The position numbers were made by a program, and so were the translations under genes. This document shows positions 21,158 to 30,111 of a DNA stretch of 32,866 bases, one piece after another. Below the pieces are notes generated by a model. The model saw nothing but the letters and a program-made list of their open reading frames with translations. It did not search any database and was not told where the DNA came from. Each line of letters opens with the position of its first letter. Position 1 is the stretch's first letter. Origin of the DNA: an uncultured Verrucomicrobiota bacterium (GTDB lineage: Bacteria > Verrucomicrobiota > Kiritimatiellia > RFP12 > UBA1067); assembly GCA_945834475.1 (NCBI GenBank), contig CAMAHK010000016.1:1-32866 (forward strand), in the 5' to 3' direction.

Positions 21158-21890
21158 GATTCTGCGCGGGGCGACCTCCGTCTTGCTCTTCGCCGTCTTC
21201 GGACTCGGTGCGCTCGCGATTTCGCCGCTGATGCTCGTGTTGCGTAAGCCGGAACTCTGTCAGCGCGTCGTGCGCGCGGTGTGGCGTCCGCTCGTCAAGC
21301 TCTTCATCCGGACGGGTCTCATCGCCGTCGAGCGCGGCAATCTGCCGAACGCACAAGGGACGATTCTTGTTGCGAATCATCCCTCGCTCATCGACGTTGT
21401 CATCGTCGTCTCGCTTGTGCCGAAGACGCTTTACATCGCCAAGCACGGCCTTCGGACGAATCCCGTGATGGCGGCGATCGTGCGGGCGACCTCGCTCCCG
21501 GACGATGCGCGGCTCTTTGACGCGGCCGCGCCGTATCTGAAGAAGGGGTGGAATGTTCTTATCTTCCCCGAGGGGACACGTTCGCCGGAAGCGGGCGGAC
21601 TTCATCCGTTCAAGCGCGGGGCGGCGCAGCTCGCGCTCCGCACCGGCGCGCCGGTCGTCTGCGTCGGCATCCGGCAGTCGCGGCTGATTCTCGCGAAGCG
21701 CCAGGCGATCTGGGACATGGGGCCGCGCCGCGTCACCTACGCGTTTCGGGCCGATGCACCAACGGTTGAGATTCCTCTGAATGCACGCGACAAGAATGTC
21801 GCGTCTCCTCTGGACGGCGAGTCGCTGCATGCGGCGGCGCGGCGTGTGACGGACGAACTGAGTCGTCGGATCGGAGGACTGCTCGCATGA
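21138..21890 (+). CDS. Lysophospholipid-type acyltransferase (PlsC family, ApeD-like)
   Basis: A 250-residue membrane-associated acyltransferase with one N-terminal hydrophobic segment. NHPSLID carries the catalytic HX4D, FPEGTRS is the acyl-acceptor motif, and VPKTLYIAKHGL and GAPVVCVGI are later family blocks. It overlaps the chain-length-factor gene by 20 nt and the glycosyltransferase by 4 nt, so it is probably translated with them. In aryl polyene clusters such an enzyme is thought to attach the polyene to a lipid. A housekeeping PlsC role is the alternative. Confidence 0.82.
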   Translation: MASKALEILRGATSVLLFAVFGLGALAISPLMLVLRKPELCQRVVRAVWRPLVKLFIRTGLIAVERGNLPNAQGTILVANHPSLIDVVIVVSLVPKTLYIAKHGLRTNPVMAAIVRATSLPDDARLFDAAAPYLKKGWNVLIFPEGTRSPEAGGLHPFKRGAAQLALRTGAPVVCVGIRQSRLILAKRQAIWDMGPRRVTYAFRADAPTVEIPLNARDKNVASPLDGESLHAAARRVTDELSRRIGGLLA

Positions 21891-22573
21891 AGCTGCCGTT
21901 TGTCGCGATTGTGCCGGTCTTCAATCCCGAGCCGGGCCTTGTCGCGCTGGTGGAAGGACTGGTCAGCCGTTTCGAGACGGTGGTCGTCGTCGATGACGGC
22001 AGTGTCGAGGAGACGGCGGCGTTTGCGGCGTTGCCGTCCGCGGTGACGTTTTTGCGCCATGCGACGAACCGGGGCAAGGGACGGGCGATGAAGACGGCGC
22101 TCGCGTGGATCGCCGAGCACCGTCCCGATGCCTGTGGCGCGGTCTTTGCCGACGGGGACGGGCAGCATCGCCTCGAAGACATCGTTGCCGTCACAGAGAA
22201 GGCGCGAACGGACGACGGCGTTGTTTTCGGCGTGCGGGATTTCGGCCGGAAGGGTGTTCCGTTCCGCTCCTGGTGGGGGAACCGCTGGACGGCTATCGAG
22301 GTCGGCTTGCTGTTTGGATTTTGGCTCAAGGACACGCAGACGGGATTGCGCGCCGTGCCGCGACGGCTGTTTCCGGCGCTGCTGACACTCGGCGGCGAGC
22401 GCTTCGAGTATGAAGCGGGCTGGTTCGGACTTCTCAGGCACCTGCGCGAGCCAATTCGCGAGGTGCCGATTGAGACGATCTATCGCGGCGGCAACCGCGC
22501 GTCGCATTTTCGTCCCTGGGAAGATACGCTTCTCACGCAGCGCGCTCTGTTTCGGAGGCGATACCATGGTTGA
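21887..22573 (+). CDS. Family 2 glycosyltransferase (dolichyl-phosphate mannosyltransferase-like)
   Basis: A 228-residue GT-A enzyme with IVPVFNPEPGL, VVVVDDGS for the nucleotide, NRGKGRAMKTAL, FADGDGQH as the metal DxD site and DTQTGLRAVPRRL, the hallmark of DPM1/ArnC-like enzymes. There is no C-terminal membrane segment, so it is a short soluble version. It overlaps both neighbours (ATGA start, 8 nt at the 3' end). Glycosyltransferases of this type occur in aryl polyene clusters (ApeJ-type) and may decorate the lipid-linked product. Confidence 0.85.
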   Translation: MKLPFVAIVPVFNPEPGLVALVEGLVSRFETVVVVDDGSVEETAAFAALPSAVTFLRHATNRGKGRAMKTALAWIAEHRPDACGAVFADGDGQHRLEDIVAVTEKARTDDGVVFGVRDFGRKGVPFRSWWGNRWTAIEVGLLFGFWLKDTQTGLRAVPRRLFPALLTLGGERFEYEAGWFGLLRHLREPIREVPIETIYRGGNRASHFRPWEDTLLTQRALFRRRYHG

Positions 22574-23243
22574 TCCTTTGACCGTTTGTCGGGAATGGGT
22601 CGTGTGGGATTGGAACGGAACGCTCTTGGACGATACCGTCGCCGCGCTTAACGCGTTCAACGTCCAGCTCGTCCGCCGCGGTCTTCCGCCGATCACGTTC
22701 GACTTCTACCGCGACCATTTCGCTTTTCCCGTCAAGCCGTTCTATGTGCTTTGCGGCATCGACCTGGCGCGAGAAGACTGGGACGAACTGGCACACGAAT
22801 ATCATCGTTCGTATGCCGCCGAGCCGAAGGCGCTCAATGTCGAGGCGGTCGCCGCGCTCGAGGCCGTTCGTGCGCGAGGTGCACGGCAGTGTATCCTATC
22901 GGCCTTGCGGCAGGATCTGCTGGACGCGGCGCTGACCGAGCACGGTATCCGTCCCTACTTTGACTACGTCTACGGCGTCGACAATCTTGACGGCGGCAGC
23001 AAACTTGAGCGCGCCCGCGAACTGTTTGCGCACCTGGCGGCGGACGCTTCGCCGTACGGGCCGGCGCGGATCACGCTCATCGGCGACGCCATCCATGATG
23101 CGGAAGTCGCCAGGGCGCTCGGGGTTGACTGTGTTCTGGTCGCCACGGGTGGACATAGCGCGGCGCGCCTTCGGGCCGTCGCTCCGACGGCAGACACGCT
23201 CCTTCAGGCCATTCGGGCGGTGGGACGGGGAAATTTGGTATAA
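22566..23243 (+). CDS. HAD-superfamily phosphatase, phosphoglycolate-phosphatase-like
   Basis: A 225-residue HAD hydrolase. The nucleophile motif is VWDWNGTLLDD (D-W-N-G-T), motif II Ser lies in CILSALRQ, motif III Lys in GGSKLERA, and motif IV is LIGDAIHDAEVA. A helical cap follows motif I. It overlaps the glycosyltransferase by 8 nt, so it shares its transcript. The substrate is unknown; the small-molecule phosphatase role is by family. The TAA stop codon is inside the -10 box of the GH3 gene. Confidence 0.82.
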   Translation: MVDPLTVCREWVVWDWNGTLLDDTVAALNAFNVQLVRRGLPPITFDFYRDHFAFPVKPFYVLCGIDLAREDWDELAHEYHRSYAAEPKALNVEAVAALEAVRARGARQCILSALRQDLLDAALTEHGIRPYFDYVYGVDNLDGGSKLERARELFAHLAADASPYGPARITLIGDAIHDAEVARALGVDCVLVATGGHSAARLRAVAPTADTLLQAIRAVGRGNLV

Positions 23244-23244
23244 T
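23236..23244 (+). promoter_or_regulatory. Extended -10 promoter for the GH3 gene (TGGTATAAT)
   Basis: TG-G-TATAAT contains the TAA stop of the HAD gene (23241-23243). The predicted transcription start near 23251 is 2 nt from ATG 23253, implying a leaderless or nearly leaderless message. Confidence 0.7.
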
Positions 23245-23252
23245 AATTGCCT

Positions 23253-25481
23253 ATGAAAACTACACACCTGATCTGTGGGACGCTGGCGGCGGTTGCGGCT
23301 GGCTCGGCTTTGGGCATGCTGGACGACGATGCGGCCTTTGACGCTGCGCGTAAGGTCCTTTCCAAGATGACGCTTGAGGAGAAGGTTCTCCTGACGGGTG
23401 GTTCCGGTACGATGACGCTTTCGGCGATTCCTCGTGTCGGGATCACGAAGGAGTGGACGATGAGCGACAACTCGTCGACGGTGCGTCCCGCGATGAATCG
23501 CTGGGACTGGGGATACACCGAGCCGAAGAGCGAGAACACGAAGCTTCCGTCGCTCTCGGCCCTCGCGCAGACGTGGGACGTCGCCTGGGCGCGTCGCCAC
23601 GGCGAAGTCCTCGGCGCGGAAATGCGCGACCGCGGTGTCGACGAACTGCTCGGACCCGGCGTCAACATCTGCCGTACGCCGCTCAACGGTCGCAATTGGG
23701 AGTACCTCGGCGAAGATCCGTGCCTTGCGGCGGCGATGTGCGTGCCGCTGATCCAGGGCGTACAGAGCTATGATGTCGCGGCGACGGTGAAGCACTTCTG
23801 TCTCAATGACCAAGAGTGGAACCGCAATACGGTCGACACGCATGTCGACACGCGCACGTTGAACGAGATCTATCTTCCCGCGTTCCGCGCGGCCGTCAAG
23901 GAGGCGGAAGTCCTCTGTCTGATGACGAGCTACAACAAGATCGACGGTATCTGGGCGAGCGAGAACAAGTACCTGCAGCGCGGTGTCCTTCGTGACCGCT
24001 GGGGGTTCAAGGGTATCATTGAGACCGACTGGGGCGGGCAGCACTCGACCGATTTCGCCGCGAACAACGGCGGTGGCATCGAGATGCACTGGGGTCAGGG
24101 CATCAAGTACAATTATTACGCGATGACGAATCGCTATCCGCTCGCCGAGGCCGTGCGCGCGAACAAAGTGCCGGCGGCGGTCGTCGACGAGATGGCGCTC
24201 CGTACGCTCTTCGTCATGGCGAAGACGGGCTTTCTCACGAACGCGCCGCGCAAGGCCGGCGCACGTAACACGAGCGAGCATCAGCGCGTCGCGCGGGCCG
24301 AGGGCGCGGACTCGATCGTCCTCTTGAAGAACGAGAGGAAAGTCCTTCCGCTGCAGGCGAAGGCGCTCAAGAAGGTGCTCGTCATCGGTTCGAACGCGGA
24401 CGTCAAGCAGTGCGACAAGGGCTGTTCGGGCGAAGGCAACGTGCCGTATGAGGTTACGCTCTTTGCGGCGCTCAAGAACCGTCTCACGGGCGCCGAGGTG
24501 AAGCTGATGCCGTTCTGTGCGAAGATGGAGATTGCGAAGACCGACACGTCGAACGCAACGATCACGGGCGGACACGTCGAACAGAAGGGCAAGGTGGCAT
24601 GGAGCGATCCCGAGGAGCTGCGCAAGGCCGCCGAGGCGGCGGACGCCGTCATCGTCTTCACGGGCACGGAGCTCGGCTATCAGGAGAACATGGAGTCCGA
24701 ATCGCGCGACCGCGTCGAATTCGAGCTGCCGAAGGAACTGCAGGCGGCGATGCACACGATCCTCGGCTGGAAGTTGAAGAACTGCGTCGTCGTCTCGCGC
24801 TCGGGCACGCCGGTCGGCTATACCTGGACGGACAAGGCCGACACGCTCGTGCAGACCTCGTACCTCGGCATGGAAGAAGGTAATTCGATCGTCGACGTCC
24901 TCCTTGGCGAGGTGAACCCGTCGGGCCGGCTCTGCCAGACGTGGCCGAAGCGCTATGCCGACACGGCGGTCGCGCAGTGCGGCACGTACAATGGCACGAA
25001 CGTTGTCTACAACGAGGGCTTCTACGTCGGCTATCGCTGGCACGACAAGAAGGCGATCGAACCGCTCTTCCCGTTCGGTTCCGGCAAGTCGTACACGACG
25101 TTTGACTGGAAGAACGCGCGCATTGCCCGCGGAAAGGGCCCGCGCGACCGAGACGCGTTTGTGGTCTGTGTTGACGTGACGAATACGGGCAAGGTTCCGG
25201 GACGTGACGTCGTTCAGGTCTATCTCGGCTATCCGAACGCGAAGGTCGAGCGGTGCGTGAAGGACCTGCGCGGCTTTGCGAAGACGAAGGTGCTCAAGCC
25301 CAGCGAGACCGAGACGGTCGAGATCGTCCTCGAGGCGCGCGATTTTGCGTACTGGGACCTCCTCGAGAATCGCTTCCGCGCGGACAAGGGCGAATACGAA
25401 GTCCTACTCGGCGCGTCCGCCACGGAGATCCGCGCCCGGGCCAAGGCGAATTTGACGCGCGACCAGCGCTTCCGCGACTAA
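23253..25481 (+). CDS. Secreted GH3 beta-glycosidase
   Basis: A 742-residue enzyme with a signal peptide (CGTLAAVAAGSALG). The (alpha/beta)8 domain has GPGVNICRTPLNGRNWEYLGEDP, VKHFCLNDQE and the nucleophile D259 in ETDWGG (TDW where SDW is usual). The second domain has IVLLKNERKVLPL, and the fibronectin-III-like end has PGRDVVQVYLGYP and LRGFAKTKVLKPSETETV. Such three-domain GH3 enzymes remove terminal beta-glucose, xylose or similar from plant glycans; the specificity is not readable. It starts at ATG 23253, which has no ribosome site and sits just past the promoter. Confidence 0.92.
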   Translation: MKTTHLICGTLAAVAAGSALGMLDDDAAFDAARKVLSKMTLEEKVLLTGGSGTMTLSAIPRVGITKEWTMSDNSSTVRPAMNRWDWGYTEPKSENTKLPSLSALAQTWDVAWARRHGEVLGAEMRDRGVDELLGPGVNICRTPLNGRNWEYLGEDPCLAAAMCVPLIQGVQSYDVAATVKHFCLNDQEWNRNTVDTHVDTRTLNEIYLPAFRAAVKEAEVLCLMTSYNKIDGIWASENKYLQRGVLRDRWGFKGIIETDWGGQHSTDFAANNGGGIEMHWGQGIKYNYYAMTNRYPLAEAVRANKVPAAVVDEMALRTLFVMAKTGFLTNAPRKAGARNTSEHQRVARAEGADSIVLLKNERKVLPLQAKALKKVLVIGSNADVKQCDKGCSGEGNVPYEVTLFAALKNRLTGAEVKLMPFCAKMEIAKTDTSNATITGGHVEQKGKVAWSDPEELRKAAEAADAVIVFTGTELGYQENMESESRDRVEFELPKELQAAMHTILGWKLKNCVVVSRSGTPVGYTWTDKADTLVQTSYLGMEEGNSIVDVLLGEVNPSGRLCQTWPKRYADTAVAQCGTYNGTNVVYNEGFYVGYRWHDKKAIEPLFPFGSGKSYTTFDWKNARIARGKGPRDRDAFVVCVDVTNTGKVPGRDVVQVYLGYPNAKVERCVKDLRGFAKTKVLKPSETETVEIVLEARDFAYWDLLENRFRADKGEYEVLLGASATEIRARAKANLTRDQRFRD

Positions 25482-26816
25482 ATGCAGGATGCGATTGCGA
25501 GATTCTCGGTCGGCCGCGTTACGCGCTTTTACGTGCCGCTGCTTCTGCAGGGATTCTCGCAGTCGCTCACCTATCCGCTGGTCGCCGGCATCGTCACGCA
25601 CGGCGCCTTCGGCGTCAACGGACTGACGGCGTTCAGCCAGGGCCTCATGATCATGTTCATGATCGGGGCCATTGGCGGCGGACTCGTCACGACGGGGCTC
25701 GTCTTTGCGAAGACCTGGTTCGGCTATGTCTCGTTCCGCCGGCTGAACGGACTGATGGCGCTCGTGCTCCTGTCGGTGCAGGCAATCGTTGCGTTGCCGC
25801 CGTTCGACGGCTGGATCTTCGAGGGTTTCTTCGGTCTGCCGCCCGAACTGGCGGCCGTTTCGCGGCGTATCCTGCTGGGCGGACTCGTGATGAACTTCGG
25901 GTTCTTCCTGCGCAACGTGCCGGTCGTCGTTCTCTTCAACCGCTTCGAGAGCGGCAAGGCGAACAACGCGACGCTCGCGCGCATCGTTCTGACGGTCGCG
26001 CTGACGGCGGTGTTGCCGCGCTTCGGGTATGTCGGTCCCGAGTGGGGACTCTGGGCGCTGACGCTCGGCGTCTGGCTCGAAACCTTCATCACCTGGCTCT
26101 ATGCACGTCCCTACGTCGCCGAACTCTCCGGCCGGACCGCGCCCGACCCCGTGCCGCCGAGCGCCCTCGCCGGCGGCGTCTCCATGACATCGCTCCTCGT
26201 CGAGCAGTTCCGCTTCACGATGCCGCTCGCGCTGGGTGGTTTCCTGCTCGCCTGTTCGCCGCTGGTCATCGCGGCGTTCGTTGCCCGCAGCGCGGATCCG
26301 ACGGACATGCTGGCGATCCATTATGTGTCCATCGGCGTGGCGAATCCCGTGGCCTTTGCGGCGCTCAGGCTGCAGACAGTCGCGGTGAAGTTTCTGCCCG
26401 AGTATCCGGGCGACAAGCGGCTGCTCGCTTATGCGGTCGTCGCGGGACTTCTCCTCGGGCTGGGTCCGCTGCTCTTCGCGACGCCTTGGGTCGGCAATTG
26501 GTATTTCGGTACTTTCCAAAACGTCCCCGCACGCATCCTGCCGACGGCGCGATTGGCCATTGGCCTCTATGCGTTCATCTGCGTCATTCACGCTGTCCGC
26601 GCCCGCATCGAGGGCATCGCCGCCGCCCGCAAGCGGTCGGACGCCGTCATGTGCGGGCAGATCGCCTACACGGTCGCCTTGCTCGTCGCCTGTTCTGTCC
26701 TGCTTCCCTTGGGCGTGCCGGGATGGCTGATGGCCGTATTGGCGATCCACGCCGGACCGATCGCCGTCACCGCGACGGTCTACGGACGGTTGCGGAAGAC
26801 CCGATTTTTGTTATAA
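25482..26816 (+). CDS. Polytopic inner-membrane protein, MOP/MATE-flippase-like
   Basis: A 444-residue protein with about 12 hydrophobic segments. The N-terminal FYVPLLLQGFSQSLTYPLVAGIV and repeated polar residues inside early helices give it the feel of the MOP (MATE/Wzx/MviN) exporter superfamily, but no family signature is decisive. It starts at the base after the GH3 stop codon, so the two are probably co-translated. The stop codon lies inside the next promoter. A role in export or uptake related to the secreted hydrolases is only a guess. Confidence 0.6.
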   Translation: MQDAIARFSVGRVTRFYVPLLLQGFSQSLTYPLVAGIVTHGAFGVNGLTAFSQGLMIMFMIGAIGGGLVTTGLVFAKTWFGYVSFRRLNGLMALVLLSVQAIVALPPFDGWIFEGFFGLPPELAAVSRRILLGGLVMNFGFFLRNVPVVVLFNRFESGKANNATLARIVLTVALTAVLPRFGYVGPEWGLWALTLGVWLETFITWLYARPYVAELSGRTAPDPVPPSALAGGVSMTSLLVEQFRFTMPLALGGFLLACSPLVIAAFVARSADPTDMLAIHYVSIGVANPVAFAALRLQTVAVKFLPEYPGDKRLLAYAVVAGLLLGLGPLLFATPWVGNWYFGTFQNVPARILPTARLAIGLYAFICVIHAVRARIEGIAAARKRSDAVMCGQIAYTVALLVACSVLLPLGVPGWLMAVLAIHAGPIAVTATVYGRLRKTRFLL

Positions 26817-26817
26817 T
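26809..26817 (+). promoter_or_regulatory. Extended -10 promoter for the SGNH hydrolase (TGTTATAAT)
   Basis: TG-T-TATAAT overlaps the TAA stop (26814-26816) of the membrane-protein gene. Transcription would start near 26824, followed by AAAGGA and ATG 26844. Confidence 0.7.
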
Positions 26818-26843
26818 TGGCACACTACAGAAAGGACTGTCCC

Positions 26844-27737
26844 ATGAAACTCTCCCGTCGAACTTTCGTTTCCGCCTCCGCCCTGGCTCTGCTGGGTGGA
26901 CTCGCCTTTGCCGCCGAAGAGCCGGCGTCGCAGAAGCCCCTCAAGGTGCTGATGATCGGCAACTCATTCTCGATCTGCGTCCTGCAGGAGATGCCGAAGA
27001 TCGCGGCGGACCTCAAGTTGCCGCTCGACCTCTGCTCGATGTACATCGGCGGATGCTCGCTCGAGCGTCACATGAAGAACGTCAACGCGCCCGAGACGAC
27101 GCCCTACAAGGTTACGTGGAGCTACGTGTCGGACGATGCGGCGGCCTTCCCGAAGCAAGGCAACATCCCGCAGATGCTCGTCGCGGACAAGTGGGATGTC
27201 GTGACGATCCAGCAGGCGAGCCACGGCAGCTGGCAGCCGGCGACCTACGAGCCGTTCGGCACGGATCTGATTGCGAAGATTAAGGAACTTGCGCCGCAGG
27301 CGAAGATCTACGTGCAGCAGACGTGGTCGTACACGCCGTGGGACAAGCGTCTCGCGAAGTGGGGCATCAATCAGGATACGATGTTCGGCGCGCTGGAGGC
27401 CGCGTATGCGGACTTCGCCCAGCGTCACGGTCTCGAACAGATCTACACCGGCGAGGCCGTGCAGCGCTATCGCAAGGCGCTTCCCGTCGTCTACACCGAG
27501 AAGACGAATGACGATGATGTCTGCGGCACGAGCGTCTTCGAGGAGAAGGACGGCCGATGGACGCCGAAGGGCGATGTCTTCCATTTCAACGCGCGCGGCC
27601 ATTTCCTCCAGGGGCTCGTCTGGACGGCGCGGCTTTTTAATGTCGACGTCACGAAGTCGACCTATGTGCCGAAGTGTCTTGCGCAGCAGCCCGAGCGTGC
27701 CGCGCTGATGCGCAAGATCGCGACCGAACTGAAGTAA
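26844..27737 (+). CDS. Tat-exported SGNH-type hydrolase (DUF4886-like)
   Basis: A 297-residue protein with a twin-arginine leader (SRRTFV, then a hydrophobic ALALLGGLAFA). The mature part begins KVLMIGNSFS, the block I GxS motif with S41 as nucleophile. GGCSLERHM, TIQQASHGSW and the late FHFNARGHFLQGL fit DUF4886 proteins of the SGNH fold, which remove ester groups such as acetyl from glycans. Tat export implies folding in the cytoplasm. The neighbouring GH3 and membrane-protein genes support a carbohydrate role, though this gene has its own promoter. Confidence 0.78.
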   Translation: MKLSRRTFVSASALALLGGLAFAAEEPASQKPLKVLMIGNSFSICVLQEMPKIAADLKLPLDLCSMYIGGCSLERHMKNVNAPETTPYKVTWSYVSDDAAAFPKQGNIPQMLVADKWDVVTIQQASHGSWQPATYEPFGTDLIAKIKELAPQAKIYVQQTWSYTPWDKRLAKWGINQDTMFGALEAAYADFAQRHGLEQIYTGEAVQRYRKALPVVYTEKTNDDDVCGTSVFEEKDGRWTPKGDVFHFNARGHFLQGLVWTARLFNVDVTKSTYVPKCLAQQPERAALMRKIATELK

Positions 27738-27748
27738 AGGGGAATTAA

Positions 27749-28567
27749 ATGACACTGGAGACATTTGACAAGATGGCGGCGGCGTTGCCGGCCGTGTGTT
27801 TCGACCAGGCGCCGGACGTCGGCATCCTGCTCGGATCGGGCTGGGGCGCGGCGCTCGAGATGGATGAGGTCGTTTGCCGCGTGTCATACGCTGACATCCC
27901 CGGGCTCGGTGCGTCGACCGTTCAGGGCCACGCGGGCGAATTCGTTCTCTACCGTCGCAGCGGCAAGCTCGTTGCCGCGTGGTGCGGACGCCGCCACTAC
28001 TATGAGGGCGTCGGCTGGGAGCAGGTCATTGCGCCGGTCGAGCTTCTGCGCCGAATGGGCTGTCGGACGCTCCTTCTCACGAACGCGGCAGGCGGGATCA
28101 ATCCGGCGCTCAAGCCGGGCGACTTCGTGATCCTCAACGACCACATCAACCTCGTCCGCGCAAATCCGCTCGTCGGTGCGCACATTCCCGAGTGGGGGCC
28201 GCGCTTCCCCGATATGAGCGAGGTCTACTCTAAGGATTTGCGCGCGCTGCTCGTGGCGGGTGCGGCGAAGCTTGGCATACACGCGATTGAGGGTTCTTAC
28301 GCGTTCAACTACGGACCGTGCTACGAGACGCCGGCGGAGATTCGTGCGTACAAGACGATCGGGGCGGATGCGGTCGGCATGTCGACCGTGCCGGAGGCGA
28401 TGCTCGCGAAGTCCATCGGCTTCCGCATTGCCGGCCTCTCGCTCGTCTCGAACCTGGCGGCGGGCATCTCGCCGACACCCCTCAATCATCTTGAGGTTGT
28501 CGCGGCCGGCGAGGCGGCGAAACCGAAGATGAAGGCCCTCATCGAGGATTTCATTGCTCGACTCTGA
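27749..28567 (+). CDS. punA: Purine nucleoside phosphorylase
   Basis: A 272-residue enzyme of the trimeric PNP family. GILLGSGWGA is the phosphate loop, then VQGHAGEFVLY, GRRHYYEG, TNAAGGINPALKPGDFV, GPCYETPAEIRA and GADAVGMSTVPEAMLAKSIGF, in the order seen in PunA/DeoD2. It splits inosine or guanosine with phosphate for purine salvage. The purF gene 2 kb away may be metabolically related. GGGGAA is the likely ribosome site ahead of ATG 27749. Confidence 0.95.
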   Translation: MTLETFDKMAAALPAVCFDQAPDVGILLGSGWGAALEMDEVVCRVSYADIPGLGASTVQGHAGEFVLYRRSGKLVAAWCGRRHYYEGVGWEQVIAPVELLRRMGCRTLLLTNAAGGINPALKPGDFVILNDHINLVRANPLVGAHIPEWGPRFPDMSEVYSKDLRALLVAGAAKLGIHAIEGSYAFNYGPCYETPAEIRAYKTIGADAVGMSTVPEAMLAKSIGFRIAGLSLVSNLAAGISPTPLNHLEVVAAGEAAKPKMKALIEDFIARL

Positions 28568-29450
28568 GATCGAGCTTTTCCTCTCGACGCTGCTCCTCGA
28601 ACGGGGACTGGCGCAGAACACGTGCGAAGCCTACGGACGCGATCTCCGGGACTTCGCACGGTTCGTGAAGGCACGCAAGGTCACGTCTGCCGCGGGCGTG
28701 ACGCGCGACCTCATCGTCGACTACCTGCAGGAGGAGCGCGCAGACGGACGGAAGTCCACGACCCGCCGTCGTCGCACGGCGGCGATCCGGATGTGGCTCA
28801 AAGACCTCAAGGCGCGGCGGCTCATTCCGACGAATCCCGCAGAACTCCTCGATCCGCCAAAGAAGGAGCTGGCGCTCCCGAAGACGCTTTCGGAAGCGGA
28901 GGTCTTCGCAATGCTCGACGAAGTGAAGGGCGAGGAGCCGCGCGAGGTGCGTGACCGGGCGATCTTGGAGACGCTTTACGGTTGCGGCCTGCGCGTTTCG
29001 GAGCTCTGCGACCTCAAGATGGACGCGATCGTCGCGGAGGGTGAGTTGTTGCGGGTGTTTGGCAAGGGTTCGAAAGAGCGCCTCGTGCCGATCGGCGGCG
29101 CGGCGGGACGGGCGCTCAACGTCTATTTCGCGGCGGCCCGCGGGTTCTTCACGCGCGGGAATCTCGCCGAGACCCATGTCTTCGTGACGCGGCTTGGCAA
29201 GCCGTTCACGCGGCAGGGCGTCTTCAAGATCATCCGCGAGCGTGCGGCGGCCGTCGGCATCGCGGCGAACCGCATCTCGCCGCATGTCCTCCGTCACTGC
29301 TTCGCTTCGCACATGCTTGCGCACGGGGCGGACATCCGTGCGATCCAGGAGATGCTCGGCCACGCCGACATCTCGACGACCCAGATCTACACCCACGTCG
29401 ATACGGCCCGCTTCGGGGAAATCCACCGTAAGTACCATCCCCGGGCCTGA
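28554..29450 (+). CDS. xerD: Site-specific tyrosine recombinase
   Basis: A 298-residue recombinase. The catalytic set is complete: R147 (CGLRVSEL), K171, H244 and R247 (HVLRH), H270 (GHAD) and Y279 (TQIYTHV). The ending RKYHPRA is close to the XerD C-terminus. XerD with XerC resolves chromosome dimers at dif; the other partner is not in the window. The start is TTG 28554 within the end of punA, with GAGG upstream; there is no ATG in the conserved N-terminus. The gene lies in a housekeeping setting, so it is the chromosomal recombinase rather than a phage integrase. Confidence 0.9.
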   Translation: MLDSEIELFLSTLLLERGLAQNTCEAYGRDLRDFARFVKARKVTSAAGVTRDLIVDYLQEERADGRKSTTRRRRTAAIRMWLKDLKARRLIPTNPAELLDPPKKELALPKTLSEAEVFAMLDEVKGEEPREVRDRAILETLYGCGLRVSELCDLKMDAIVAEGELLRVFGKGSKERLVPIGGAAGRALNVYFAAARGFFTRGNLAETHVFVTRLGKPFTRQGVFKIIRERAAAVGIAANRISPHVLRHCFASHMLAHGADIRAIQEMLGHADISTTQIYTHVDTARFGEIHRKYHPRA

Positions 29451-29469
29451 AAAGGGAGACCCCAGACTT

Positions 29470-30102
29470 ATGAACGCCATCTTCTTTGACCTTGACGGTA
29501 CGCTTTTTGACACGCGACGCGATCTCGCGGCGACGGTAAACCATACGCGGCGCGACTTGGGACTGGACGAGCTGCCGGTCGAGACGGTCGTCACGTTCGT
29601 CGGACAAGGCGCGCGCTATCTACTGATGCACGCGATCCCCGAGTCGGATCGTCCGTTTGAAGATCTTTGGACGATTTTCAAGAGCCATTACGCCGAGCAT
29701 TGTTGCGAAACTCTTGTGCCGTATCCGGGCGTACTCGAGACGCTGGAGGCCTTTCGGCGCGCGGGATGGAAGCTGGGCGTCAATACGAACAAGCCGAATT
29801 TCGCGACGCACGCGATTTTCCGGAAGTTCGGCCTGACGGAGCTCTTCGGCGCGGCTGTCGTCGCGGGCGGGGATGGTTTGCCGCTCAAGCCCGATGCGGC
29901 GTCCCTCCAGGCCTGCGCCGAACGGCTCGGCCACACGCTGACACCGGACGACTGGATGGTCGGCGATTCCTGGACGGATATGAAATGTGCCGCAAACGCC
30001 GGCGTGAAAGGGGCTTTCTGCACCTTTGGCTTCGGCCGTCTGGACGATGCACGCTATGATCTGCGTCTAGAGTGCTTTGCCGACCTTCAAAATATGGTCT
30101 AG
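29470..30102 (+). CDS. gph: Phosphoglycolate phosphatase-like HAD hydrolase
   Basis: A 210-residue HAD enzyme with FFDLDGTLFDTRRDL (nucleophile and general acid Asp), NTNKPN (motif II Thr), LPLKPDA (motif III Lys) and MVGDSWTDMKCAANAG (motif IV). The helical cap and length fit Gph, which dephosphorylates 2-phosphoglycolate from DNA repair. It follows xerD by 19 nt with GGGAGA upstream. Other small HAD phosphatases look similar, so the substrate is likely, not certain. Confidence 0.8.
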   Translation: MNAIFFDLDGTLFDTRRDLAATVNHTRRDLGLDELPVETVVTFVGQGARYLLMHAIPESDRPFEDLWTIFKSHYAEHCCETLVPYPGVLETLEAFRRAGWKLGVNTNKPNFATHAIFRKFGLTELFGAAVVAGGDGLPLKPDAASLQACAERLGHTLTPDDWMVGDSWTDMKCAANAGVKGAFCTFGFGRLDDARYDLRLECFADLQNMV

Positions 30103-30111
30103 GACCTAATT

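Noticed and set aside
28554-29450. XerD-like recombinase as an integrase of a mobile island
   Set aside because: Its length, catalytic residues and HPRA ending fit the chromosomal XerD, and its neighbours punA and gph are housekeeping; no attachment site or phage gene adjoins it.
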